Shown: positions 35,686-47,400 of the stretch, one piece after another
How the letters are laid out: each line of letters opens with the position of its first letter
How positions within the stretch are numbered: the first letter of the stretch is position 1
From: Malania oleifera
Lineage: Eukaryota > Streptophyta > Magnoliopsida > Santalales > Ximeniaceae
Assembly (NCBI RefSeq): GCF_029873635.1
Contig: NC_080417.1
Coordinates: forward strand, 28,735,682 to 28,799,681
DNA: 64,000 nucleotides
Direction of reading: 5' to 3'
Translations under genes and position numbers: made by a program
The notes under the pieces: model-generated
Database searches by the model: none
What the model was told of the DNA's origin: nothing
Seen by the model: only the letters and a program-made list of their open reading frames with translations

Positions 35686-38295
35686 ATCTCTCCCTTTTTG
35701 ATGATGACAAATACACGAGCAAAAAATAGAAAATGGGTTGCGCCTAACAAGGCTCCCCCTTAATTAATGCATAATATAAAGTTTGACAATATGAAGTATG
35801 CTTACACATAATATAGAATAGGCACTAATTTCGCACATAAAGCTCAAAAACTATGTTTGCAACTATATTCGTCTCCCCCTTTTGCAAATTTGTACCTACT
35901 ATAAACTATTTTTGCACACACACTTCTCCCCTATTTGACATCAACAAAAAGGCATGTATAAAAATATTCTGATGTAATTATATCTCAATTTAAAAAAAAT
36001 TAATTTCTCCCCCTATGGAATTTTTTACTTCTCCCTCTACCAATTTAATTCAATAAAGCATACACAATATTTTAATTGACACAGGCATGAAAAGTAAGTT
36101 AGTCCATTAAAATCCAAAGTTTGATACCAAATGTGTAAGGCTTTGCCCAAAACAAATGAAAAATGTATAGAACCATGTGACAATTTTTAATGTAAGTTGC
36201 TTTTCCCCTTAATTATGTATTCTAAATGTGTAATTCTAGGCAACTTCCACGTCTATGCATAATCCCTAGTGTTCACGTCTAATTTGGAGATCATCATAAA
36301 CCTATCATCGTAAGTGGGTTTCGTTGAATATGTTTTTTGCCCATTGTTTCATTGTGGCATATAAAGTTCCAAGTGTCATATCTCCTTTTTTTTTTTTTTG
36401 TTTTTTTTTTGACACCTGTATGACACCCCGATAGTGATGTTGATTTCTATGTTCGTCTATGTTGCATTTTAGCGGAATGTCATGAAATGTTTATTGCACT
36501 TGTGAGTCATCGCATTATTAGGTGAGGTTGTGTAAGCTTAAGATAATCCAAAATCTAAGTTGTTGTTCATGTATAACGTTTTGAGTGCCATCTAACAAAA
36601 TCCCAAGCCGCTATGATTCAGCCTTAAAGCTTAGTGGCAAGGCAATTGCAAACTGGTTGCCGAAACCAAGATACTGAGAATTTCCTAAAATGAATGTGCT
36701 TGTGGGTGTCTCTCGACTCCACTTAGCTTTCATGAGAAAACACAAAGAATCAGCCTCATCCGACTAACTGTTTACTAAACGTCTCAAATGAGGTCTATTG
36801 GATGCCAACATAATCAAGTTCATATAGTTCCTCATTTTCACTAGGGCATCTAATTATTCTGTCATTTATTGTTACCAAGCTATGCAATGGGGACCTCGTA
36901 AGGTTGTGTACAGCTGAAATCTTTGAACAAGCATAGCTACAACTGATATCAATACCTTGACTGCAGCGCAGAGAACCAGATCGTGCATCAGAAGCTATAC
37001 CAAATAATTCCGCGAAATAGAGACTTGTGACCTTTACCCACCGTTATACCTTGTTTTGTCATTGGTCTACTGCACAGCTAAAGAATCCATAAGGTAGTGG
37101 TCCCTGAGTTGTCTGATTCACCATCTCCAATGATAAAACCCTTTTGAGCAGATCTGGTGATGTAACTTTGCATCTTGCATTTATGATAAATCATCTTTGC
37201 TTGTTTTAATTTGCGCCAGTCTAGGAAGAAATTAATTCCTCCATCATGCTCATCTCAAATTCCACTCTGCACTGGTACTGCAAATCATGCACAACTCTTC
37301 CACTTGTGCTCCAAAAATGATATCATTACGTATGCTGGATAGAGATATTCTCATTTTTAGTTTTCATGAAGAGTGTTGTGTAGTTACCTCGGTAGTACAA
37401 TACCAATTTTCCAGTCAGGAGAGAAAATAAATGCTATTTAGCCTTTTCAGTACTCCACAGCTCTAATGAAGCTGCTGTGTGACAACGTTAGCAAAGACTT
37501 TTTTAGTCTATAAACAATCGATTTGGATATTATTGTATTTGTGTTCTTACAAAACTAGGGGGATGTTCTACCATTAAACTTCTTCACTTATTGTCGCCAT
37601 TTAAAAATGCGCCCTTGACATCAGTGATATTTAATTGAAATCCTTAAAAGAAGCATAGGTAAAAGCATGCGAATGGCTTCCCTTCTAGCTACAGGTGGCA
37701 AAGTTTCTCAAAGTCAATTCTTCTTATTGCTTAATTTCCTTGAGCTACTAGTCTTACCTTATTCTAACCACTATCCCATGTTCAATCTTTCGTTCTTAAA
37801 TATCCATTTCGTTCTGTGATAATGACTTTCCTCATGTAGGTCTAGGACACTAATGTCCATGTAACGCGTTTCTTTATCTACAAATGATTTGTATATTTTC
37901 TTGTCTTGTGTTGTGTTCAAAAAACATGAACACACTAGCAAAGACTTAATTCCTCTATTGATTACTCACATTCTAGGTTCTATGTTTTGAAAGATTAGAA
38001 GATGATCAAGCCTTGATCGCGTTTGAGACACTATTTACAAGTAAGGGAGTGGTTACCTCTATACGTGATGGTTGCCTAATGATTTTGATTCTGATGGTGT
38101 GTTGATTCCTGTGTATATATGTCCTAATTCCATTATTAGGTGGTTGTCATCTAACCTCATTGTTCAAACTTGGATATCTGCAGAAAAATTGATTTCGTTA
38201 AATTCAATTTCTCTTATTTGGTATGTTTCAGTCAGTCACTTGGATATATGCTATTGGAGAAGTCCAATTATTTATTTTTCCATATTCCATCATCA
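35686..38295 (-). pseudogene. SIRE-B 3' internal region and decayed reverse transcriptase / RNase H
   Basis: Next to the 3' LTR lies untranslated sequence with several CTCCCCCTTTT runs. From about 36300 to 38295 short stretches resemble minus-strand Copia reverse transcriptase DNA (for example ACAGGTGGCAAAGTTTC near 37691 and TATCCATTTCGTTCTG near 37800, matching the SIRE region around 700-900 inverted), but with many indels. No frame survives. Confidence 0.6.
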
Positions 38296-39575
38296 TCAAG
38301 TATATTTTGGAGAAAGGATTGACTCATTCAAATAGCTATGCACGGATGACTTCTTGCAAAAGTTTAAAGTTCGTTTATTATATATCCTGTAGGATTTACT
38401 ATCTAAGGCATATCCTAGAAAAATGCCTTCATCAAATTTCACATCAAACTTTCCTAAATGTTCATTGTCTCTAAGTACAAAACATTTGCAGCCAAAGACA
38501 TGAAAATATGATATATTTAGTCTATGACCATTCCACAATTCATATGGAGTTTTATTTGAGGATGGTCTAATTAAAACTCTATTTAGAACATAGCAGGCAG
38601 TATTCATTGCCTCAACCCAAAAGTACTTAGGTAGTTTATGTTCGTTAAGCATAGTTTTGACCATTTCTTGTATAGACCTATTCTTTATTTCAACTACACC
38701 ATTCTATTGTGGTGTTCTAGGAGCCAAAAAATTATGAGCTATTCCTAATGAATTACAGTAGTCTTCCATGCCTTGATTTTTAAATTCTCCACCCCTATCA
38801 CTTCAAATTTTAGTGATAGTATATCCTTTTTCATTTTGGATTTTCTTGCACAGGTTTATGAATTGTTCACACGCTTCATCTTTGTGACCTAAGAATAATA
38901 CCCATGTATATCTTGAATAATCATCAAGTATAATGAATGTGTATGATTTTCCTCCTAAACTATGAATTGGGTTTGGACAAAATAGTTCTAAGTGTAGCAA
39001 CTAGAGTGGCCTAGTAGTGGAAATTACTTTCTTCTTCTTAAAACTACATCTTGCTTGTTTTCCTTGTTGACAAGCATCACAGATTTTATCTTTGACAAAT
39101 CTTGTCTTAGGCAATCCCTTAACTAAGTCTCCCTTAACTAGTTTAGATATTAAGTCCATGTTTGCGTGTCCTAGTCTCCTATTCCAAATCCAACTAATTT
39201 CATTCATAGCAGAGAAACATGTCACACTTTGTGAGGTTAAGTTATCAAAATTGGTGGTCTATACATTTTCATGACACTTAGCAGTGAATAGTATCTTATT
39301 ATCAATTTTATGTTCAACAATGCACTTGTCATGTTCAAAAGAAACTTTGTAACCTTTATCACGCAGTTGGCTTATACTCAATAAGTTGTGCTTTAAACCA
39401 TCAACCAGTAAAACATCATCTATAATTAGTGATGAATTGTTACCAACTTTACCTACACCTGTGATCCTTCCCTTAGCATTATCCCCAAAAGTGACAAATC
39501 CTCCGTCCTTAGGTGTGATGGATGTAAACTTAGCTTTATCCCTAGTCATGTGACATGAACATCCGCTATCCATAT
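38296..39575 (-). pseudogene. SIRE-B protease end and integrase
   Basis: On the minus strand, MDSGCSCHMTRDKAKF (protease) starts at 39573, directly beside the solo LTR. It is followed by LLSISQLRDKGYKV near 39390-39350. The integrase zinc-binding region (WNRRLGHANMD, CDACQQGKQARCSF) lies near 39190-39040, and the integrase core (YTFIILDDYSRYTWVLFLGH) near 38950-38880. The C-terminal part (KYFWVEAMNTACYVLNRV) is near 38630-38570 and parallels SIRE-A at the left edge of the window. Stops occur at 39000 and about 38802. Confidence 0.85.
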
Positions 39576-41232
39576 TGTAACATCCTCAAAATTTCTCCAT
39601 TTTTTTTTTTGTATTTATAAAACCATACCTAAACAGCGGAAATATAAGTCATACAATCACATATACTATACAATACCAAAATTTTGTACATACAGACAAT
39701 AACCATAAAACATTTCCCTCTGATACCATCTATCTCAAAAATACATCTTTGTGCAAAACTTACCTTACAACTAGGGCAACAAAGTAGTCACTCTATCCGC
39801 GAGCCTGCTCTACTCGCCTAGCTGGCTCACCTGAAGAATGGTAAAGTAATAGGGTGTGACAACGCCCAGTAAGTGGAAATATGCTATTACTAATGTGTGG
39901 TGACCAAGTCGTAAAACTATAACGTTAATATATAAAACTACATGATCTGGAAAATCTGTAAAACACATGCATAGTAGCTTAAAACATTTGTATCATCTGA
40001 ACTTTCTATCATTCATACTACTATATCATACTATATACGAAAAAAGCTGTAAAATTGTATACATATGCATAACTGTACTCTTTCCCTGGGACTTTGTATG
40101 TCATGATTTGACCCTTCATGACATGGTTGTGCGGCCCGTAGGCCGGACTTAACCTGGTCGGCTCTCTAGGTAAGTCATCATACTCTACACTACCTCAGCC
40201 CAGCCAAACTGCATCCACTCCTAAGCTCAGGACTGGTTGCTACCTCGTCAAACTGGCCCCCTTAACCCAGCGTACCGAGGAGCTGCATCCTCTCCGAGCA
40301 CAGTTTGACGGTACCCACGCACTATCTGAGATATGTGGTTGCACTCTATCTGTATTAGTAACGGTACCTTGCTCTGTATTCTGTATCTGTACTGTATCTG
40401 TCTGTAATCTTTCCACAGGGATCTGATACTATATATATACATACTATACTTTTTATACTGTTTTCATTATATTTCCAAAATAACCATAACACTATAATTT
40501 TGTACTGTAAATACTATAATATCTATAGCATCTTGTACTATAACTGTATAATCTGTCTATACTTTCTTTCTGTATAATATGAGTGTTATGACATTTAGGA
40601 AGACATAGCTTTCTATATACACTACATATGTTGTTCTGAATAAATATTTGTATACTGTTATATATATTTTTCTGTGTAATCATCTGAATAAAACTATATT
40701 TATATACATATTCTGTCTGTATAAAATTTGCAATTACCTAACTATATCTGTATAAGTTGGAATACTGAAAAACTACATAAAACTCCATATCAATATCATG
40801 TACCCAGGCCACACATACTTTAAAAATTCATATCCTGTATAACATCTGGTATCCATGCATATATATAATTTCTGATAACGTAAGTAAATCTCCTAGTATA
40901 GCATATTTCCCTTACCTTAAGTCTGAAAGACCTCTCACTAAACTCTAGCCCTACACGCGCAGGGTTCTCCACTCAACACCCTAAAAACAACATCCCCCAG
41001 AACAAAACATCAGTATTTTCTTACCCACAATATTTCTTATAACTTCAAGGAAGGCATAATCTGAATAAAATGCATTACCCTGGATTTGGGATGAATTCCA
41101 AACCAACTTCTCCCACGATCAGCTCCGGCAGACTTGTAGAGAATTTCGTCAGGAGCATCGTGGTGGCCTCATATCTTCTATCCGGTGAGAAATGGGGTGA
41201 GGATCGAAGAGAGAAGGAGGGAGAGGCATTTT

Positions 41233-41234
<2 letters not shown>

Positions 41235-41290
<56 letters not shown>
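41235..41290. repeat. (GA)n microsatellite in LTR leader
   Basis: About 28 GA units follow the LTR TATA box on the minus strand. The equivalent CT tract occurs in the LTRs at 55563 and 58032. Confidence 0.95.
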
Positions 41291-41295
<5 letters not shown>

Positions 41296-41346
41296 GTTGA
41301 ATTTTTATCAAAAAAATTTGGGTTTCAACAATTTATAGGGCCGGAT

Positions 41347-41585
41347 TCGTCGATGAGACACGTCATCTCGTCGACGAGTCCTTAAGTAATTTTGTCAATG
41401 AACCCTACCTCCTCGTCGACGAAATTCACACTGTCCAAAAACCCCTCTCGGTATCTTCTCGTCGACGAGGTGAGGCTTCGTCAACGAGACCTACTTATGC
41501 GCTCATCGATGAACTCCCTGTGTTCGTTGATGAGACCATGTGTAAAAATTTTCTGGGTTATTATATTCAAAATGCAACATCGTTG
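41347..41585 (-). repeat. TCGTCGACGA cluster in the minus-strand solo LTR
   Basis: About ten copies (TTCGTCGATGAGAC, TCTCGTCGACGAGTC, CCTCGTCGACGAAAT and others) end within 10 bp of the minus-strand TATA box at 41340. Confidence 0.85.
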
Positions 41586-41670
41586 ACGAAGCCTGTTGCC
41601 TCCTTCTATTTCTGTTTCCATTTCCCTCTCTCTTTACTATTTAAATACCATTATTCTTTGGGTCATTACA

Positions 41671-43402
41671 CATATACCATCTGTATTTTGAGAAGGATGA
41701 TCTCAAGCATATCTGCAAGACATAATCAGATAACTACTTTTGGTACCGAGATTTTCTTGCGTCCATGGGGGTTAGCACTTGATTCTCTTTTGACTTTCCA
41801 GACTTTCTTAATTTTGACATCTTTGTTTTTAAAAGGGCAGCCAAACTTAATGTGACCCAACCTCTTACATTTAAAACATGTAACATTTTTGTAAGAGTCT
41901 TTAGTTGGAGCATAAGTTGTTGACTCTTTTACGAAATATCCTATGTAAAGATGTCTCTGTTCTATGTTATCCTTTCCATTTTAATCAAGACCTTCCTTTT
42001 CTAGGGAGTTTCTTTGAATTCCAAGGAGTTTTTCAAAATTAGTTTGTCCTTCTATAAACTTACCAATAATCTTAGATTTATCTTTCGAGATCTTTTCTAA
42101 CTCTTCAATTTTCAAGACCTTGTCTTTTATAAGGGATGCATGAGATTCATTTTTACTTTCTACTAACCTTGAAAGTTCTTTAACTTTACTTTTCAAATCA
42201 GAAATTTTCTTAGTTTTATTCTCAAGCATTTTAATAGTGTACAAATATTCTTGTTTCAATTCATTATATGAAAGCATGTCATTCTCATTTTCAGAATCAC
42301 TGGAATAATAAGAAGATGATGAGAATGATGATTGTACCTCAAGGTCATTATGTGCCTTTAGACACACATTTGCAATCTCGTCATCACTAGATTCAGATTC
42401 TAAACTACTTGTGTTGTGCATATCCCAACAGACTTTTAGCGCCTTCTTCTTTTTCTTGGAGGTTTTCATTAGTTTGGGACACTCAGGCTTGATATGTCCA
42501 AACTTTCTGCAGTTGTAGCAAGTTGGTGGATCTTCCTTCTTTTCCTTCATGTTTGACTCTCCTCTTTCTGATTTTGAGTTCCGGAATTTTCTATTGAACT
42601 TCTTATTCTTCTTCAAGAACTTCCCGAACTTCTTTGTTAGCAAGGCTATGTCGTCTTCTGTATCAGAATTACTTCCTTCACTATAGTTGTTTGATGATGT
42701 CTTAAACGTGGTAATTTTTTTTGCCTTATTCTGCTCACTTTTCCTCTCATTTATGGCTAGCTCATAGGTGATGAGCGATCCAATTAGTTCATCCACAGAC
42801 ATCTCCTTCAGATTTCTTCCTTCTGCTATTACAGTTGCTTTAGCTTCCCACACTAGAGGCAATCTCCTAAGGATTTTCGTGATCAACTCAAAAGTAGGGT
42901 AAGATTTTCCAAGGGCATTTAAGGAGTTCGTGATATGTATGAATCTAGTGTACATGGATTGAATAGATTCATCCGCAGTCATTTTAAATGCCTTGTATTC
43001 ACTAGTGAGCATGTCTATCCTACTATCTTTTACTTCCTTAATACCTTCATATGTGACCTCTAATTTTTCCTAAATTTCTTTAGTAAAGTTAAGGGCCATC
43101 ACCCTATTAAATTCATTTATATCTAGTGCATAGAAAATCAAGTTCATCGCAGTAACATTTATTTGTACAGATTTCCAGTCTTCCTTTGTATACTCATCTT
43201 CAGTTTTAGGTACATTTACCTTATCAACTACTTTCATAGGAACATGATTTCCCTTAATAACTATTTTCCATACCTTCCAATCTACATTTAACAGGTATAT
43301 ACTCATCCTACGTTTCCAATAGGTGTAATTTACACCACAGAATATTGGTGGTCTAGTGGATGAGTGTCCCTCACCGCAAGGAGTTACACCGATGTGTGCC
43401 AT
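41671..43402 (-). pseudogene. SIRE-B gag
   Basis: The likely start is ATG at 43402 (MAHIGVTPCGEGHSSTRPPI). A Sirevirus-like gag domain follows, then CCHC zinc knuckle CYNCRKFGHIKPEC near 42520-42480, an acidic Ser-rich stretch near 42310, and a long coiled-coil-like Lys/Glu-rich region to 41981. A second knuckle CFKCKRLGHIKFGC lies near 41885-41845. One in-frame TAG at 43070-43072 is in a Trp position, and a stop follows at 41981. Apart from these the frame is intact for more than 450 codons. Confidence 0.85.
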
Positions 43403-43460
43403 GTGATTGTTTTTACACAAATAACGATTAAATCTATGTGAACTTGGCTCTGATACCAAA

Positions 43461-45386
43461 TGTTATTTACGGTTCCCAAGAGGGGGGTGAATTGGGTATT
43501 TTAAAAGTATTTGATTTTTCTCTATCAAACAGTCCCTATATTCAGACTGAACCAACTCTATCACAAGGACTTGGAATTAATTCAATTAAGTCATACAATA
43601 TATTCAATTGTGTACAATTAATTACCAGGTACTTGTAGGGCTATTCAACATACACACATACAAGATAAGTAATGAGATGCGATGCGGAAATTAACAAGAG
43701 TAAGGGAAGAGAGAAACAAACTCGATTTTTATGAGGTTCGGCCTACCCCAGCCTATGTCCTTTCCTTGAGTAACCCACCCAAGGATTCCACTAAAAATAA
43801 TCCGCTCCTTTAACTGGAATGGAGCTTCCCTTACAATCTGCTACTTACTAGAGGTGTAACTTCCTCCTCAATCTCGGTTCACAACCCGAACCGTGTAAAT
43901 AAAAATAACGAATACAATTTCTGCAAAAACACTCAAATATTGCTTCTAACAAAGCTAGTGAGTACAATGAGTCCTAATACATAATTATATGATAACAACT
44001 TGAAACTTAGTATGTATGCAAAAATATGATCTTTATGATACGAATGAATTAGTTCATAGGACTATCCTTTTATCAATATCTCCCAAAAATAACGTTAATA
44101 AATCAAAGCTTTGGAGAACTTAGGGTTTATTTTTAAAACACTTTATACAAAGATATCAGATAGGATCTTTAAAGAAATATATTCTTGAATATTTCATAGA
44201 TCTAAGTTCTAGCTATCAAAACACTTATAAGATTAAATCTTTGAATAAAAGTGTAGCTTTGAGTGTATCAAAAATATCAACAAAAATATTATTTTTCTCA
44301 AAAAATACTTTTTGCACTAATACAATAGATCTCCTTGAACAAAACTATAATTTTGAATGTAGCAAGAGTTCAAACCTTAGAAAACAATTTTCAACAAATT
44401 TTTAAAATAAACAACTATAAGAAAATTAGTTGCTTGTTCCCAAAAACGTTTTTCTTTATGTACAAATACCGAAGAAGACAACTTTTTAATCAAATATTGA
44501 AAGCTCAATGAAAACTTACTCAAATCTCAAGATCAACCTTAGATTTATCAAAAGTGTGCTTGGATCTTGAAGACACAAATGCCTAGACAAGTATCAATTC
44601 TTTGGAGTGTAGGCAATGACGTTAGCAATAGAATTCACAGCTCTCACAAGAATGTCAAAATACGTTCAATGCTCCCAATGCTATGCAAAAAGTGGTGCTC
44701 TAGGGTTTAGAAAGTATATTTATATGTGTTCTCGGCCCTAGAATGAATCCTAGCCATTGGATCTATTAAAAACTCGATTTTTCGTCTGTGTCCGCGTTGG
44801 AACATAAGTTAGCGCCTCAACATTCATCGAGGAATGGGTACGTTCATCGATGAGTGTACAACACTCGTTTGTCGATGAGGCTATGAGTTTTTCGACGAGA
44901 GCCCTGTTTGAAATTTTAATGCTCTCGATATTTTCTCATCGACGAGACAATGTGTTCGTCGCCAAGTGGCCTTCATATGTTTGTCGATGAGACCAAGGGG
45001 TTCGTCGAAGAGGCCTGTAATAATTTTCCTAAAAAATTTCATTTCAACTTAAAACTATTTCAAATAAATTGTTCATGAGATGCATGAGTCCCAAGGTCAA
45101 TCTAAGATATAATTGAGCTTCAAAATATATCACATGACATGTAAATACATCAAATCTAGATACCAATTCCCATTAAAGCCTTCAACTAGAAGCTTTTTCC
45201 TTCATCCTTCTTCATTTTTAGTTCCATGGGTTGTGCCAGGTGTATATGCTTTACTCCTCGTGGCTTCCATGACTCATTCACCTTTCATGCATGCTAAATA
45301 GTATTCCTGCTCACAATCTTAATGCACAGATCAAATACCAAGTGATTTGTCATTATCAAAATAGGATTGGACTCATAGAGTCAACA
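43461..45386 (-). repeat. 5' LTR of SIRE-B
   Basis: On the plus strand it runs TGTTATTTACGG...GAGTCAACA (1926 bp) and begins two bases after the primer-site complement. The minus-strand TATA box TATAAATATA is at 44715-44724. The segment GAGGTTCGGCCTACCCCAGC near 43734 is shared in kind with the other Sirevirus-like LTRs. Confidence 0.9.
44815..45010 (-). repeat. TCGTCGACGA-like cluster in the SIRE-B 5' LTR
   Basis: About nine degenerate copies (ATTCATCGAGGAATGG, TCATCGATGAGTG, TTTGTCGATGAGG, TTTTTCGACGAGAG, CATCGACGAGAC, TTCGTCGAAGAGG) lie about 90 bp upstream of the minus-strand TATA box. Confidence 0.8.
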
Positions 45387-45880
45387 AACACTTGTACTTT
45401 AAGTGACATAAGTGTGGGTTATGATGTATCGTATCTTTATATGTTATCCCAGTTACAACTTGATTTATAAAATATAGTGCTCACGTGGAATCATTTGCCA
45501 CACATTGGTAATAACATATTTTGTCTTACTGAGAGTGGTCTCATCCCAGTATTCTTAACATTTTAGGTGATCCAGTTAGACGAACAGATCAGACTCAAAG
45601 ATAAAGGAGACATTTGTACTACCCTATCTGTAGGATAAGTGATTGTGGGAGATGTATTTTTGAGTGATTCCTAGGGGATTTGGTGGATGATTTTGGAGAG
45701 ATGTGTATGTATGTTTGGAAACTACAAAAACTATGGTATTGTGATTATGGTGATTTAATTAATGTTTACCTCTGTATAGGTGTTTTGTTTCTATGAACAG
45801 GAATTCTTGATGTCCACTTTGGGATCGAGACATTATAGTAGATTTTATAAGGGGTATCAGAGTAATATAATTTTATAGTG

Positions 45881-45931
<51 letters not shown>

Positions 45932-45955
45932 GGTATGAATTTTTGGGTCGTTTCA
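45387..45955 (+). repeat. Ty3-A 5' LTR, 3' part only
   Basis: It begins AACACTTGTACTTTAAG like 52817 in the 3' LTR and ends GGGTCGTTTCA just before the primer site. It contains (CT)n then (TA)n at 45882-45931. The upstream about 1.7 kb of this LTR is missing. Confidence 0.85.
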
Positions 45956-46336
45956 ATTTTGGTATCAGAGCCTAGGTTTCTGGGTTCTATAGACTATAGT
46001 GTACAACGGAGAACAACACCAGAGTATAGGAATAGATTTAGGAGAGGATGGAAACTAGGATAGATTAGAATTTCAGTGAGTTAATGTTAGGAAGTTAAGG
46101 TGAGAATTTAGGGTTTTGTCTCGTGGTTTGGAGACAGGAACTTCGGGGTGGTTTCTGTGATTTTCTTGCGGTGACAATTCCATGAAAACCATAGTAAACT
46201 ATCGTCGGTTTCTATTTCCGGATGGTAGGACTGAACCTTAAATTAGAAATAAGTGGGATGAGGATATCTTAGTTAGATTAATGTAAGAATATTGTTATGA
46301 GGTATAAATTCTCAGATTATTTTTATGTTATTGCAG

Positions 46337-47400
46337 GATGGATCCAGGAAAATAGCAGTGCTCACGCCAGAAGTGATGATGGTGCTGGGCCTTCTTGCAT
46401 GGGTGATGGGGATTTTGATGCCGTTTTGTACGGCATAGCTCAGCAGGTTTTGGCTAAGATTGCACAGAGCTCCAGGGAGTGGGAAGGTATGTCTGCAGAT
46501 CAGGGTTGTACGATAGAGAAGTTCACCAAAATGAATCCTCCGACATTCTCAAGGGGAGCGAACCCTGCAGCTACTGAAAACTGGGTGCAAGAGATGGAGA
46601 AAAGACTGACGGTATTGCATTGTACAAATGATCAGGGGGTCCTGTTGCCACCTATAAATTAACAAGTGAGGCTGAGAGATGGTGGATAGCCATGAAATTT
46701 CTAGAGGAACAGAGACCCGTATCGGCGATCGTAACTTGGAGTTGATTTAAAGAAATTTTCTTTGATTGTTATTTTCCTACCACCATCAGAGAGGCTAAGG
46801 TACCAGAATTTCTGAATTTGACTCAGGGAAATCTCATGATTCAGTAGTATGCGGCGAAGTTCATCGAGCTATCACGTTTTGCTCCTTACATTGTACCGGA
46901 TGAGGCTAAGAAGGCAAGAATGTTTAAGAGGGGCATGAAATAGGAAATCAGTTCTAAAGGTGCAGGACTTCTCTGAACTAGTAGACAGGGCGATAGTAGT
47001 AGAAGAGAGCAATCATAGGGATGTGGGAACACCGAGCCAGAGAAAGAGGCCCACGCCTCCAGGATTTTAGGTGGGTTCCAGCTGGGGCCAATGGAGGGGA
47101 GATCAGTATAGCGGAGGCTAGAGGTAGATGACAGGACCCCGTGGTTTTTAGGGTGAGCAGACTTATCCCATATGCCCTAGGTGTGGCCGGAGATATATGA
47201 GCGACTGCCAGATGGGAGAGAACGTTTGCTATCAATGTGTGAAACCTGGTTATATGGCACGAGCATGTCAGGGACCATCAACTCATGCACCAGCTCCTTG
47301 ACCTTTCTAGGAAGGTCACCAGGCACCCCGTGGAGGCCAGCATAGGAACACAGCCTATGCATTGATCCTAGGAGACGCCGAGGCTACAGATGACGTTGTA
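46337..47400 (+). pseudogene. Ty3-A gag
   Basis: It is parallel to the Ty3-B gag. The start ATG (46337) is followed by a one-base deletion relative to Ty3-B, so the matching frame runs from 46346 (NSSAHARSDDGAGPS, then MNPPTFSRGANP near 46530). Later parts show [13 protein letters not shown] sequence near 46914 and a zinc-knuckle region (CYQCVKPGYMARAC) near 47229-47270, with stops between them. Confidence 0.8.

Larger units (their letters stand above)
39576..41670 (-). mobile_element. Solo Ty3/Gypsy LTR (Tekay-like family) in SIRE-B
   Basis: On the minus strand it runs TGTAATGACCC...GATGTTACA (2095 bp), flanked by a perfect target duplication CATAT (39571-39575 and 41671-41675). A (GA)n tract at 41235-41290 is the CT-rich leader of this family read from the other strand. 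The minus-strand TATA box lies near 41333-41340. Confidence 0.92.
34171..45386 (-). mobile_element. SIRE-B: Sirevirus-like Copia on the minus strand, truncated at its 3' end
   Basis: The 5' LTR (43461-45386) and 3' LTR (34171-35685) flank an internal region with gag, protease, integrase and a decayed reverse transcriptase, all read on the minus strand. The primer site complement GGCTCTGATACCA is at 43446-43458. The 3' LTR lacks about 840 bp of its outer end, because it joins the kinase 3' flank directly. The right flank AACAC (45387-45391) belongs to the Ty3-A LTR into which SIRE-B inserted. A solo LTR (39576-41670) and a MITE (35034-35528) are nested inside. Confidence 0.88.

Noticed and set aside
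38072..38474. Plus-strand frames of 83 and 87 codons
   Set aside because: They overlap the minus-strand SIRE-B integrase end and its decayed downstream pol, and they show no family motif.
45878..46063. Short frame starting in a (CT)n(TA)n tract
   Set aside because: It spans the LTR end and primer site of Ty3-A, so it is not a gene.
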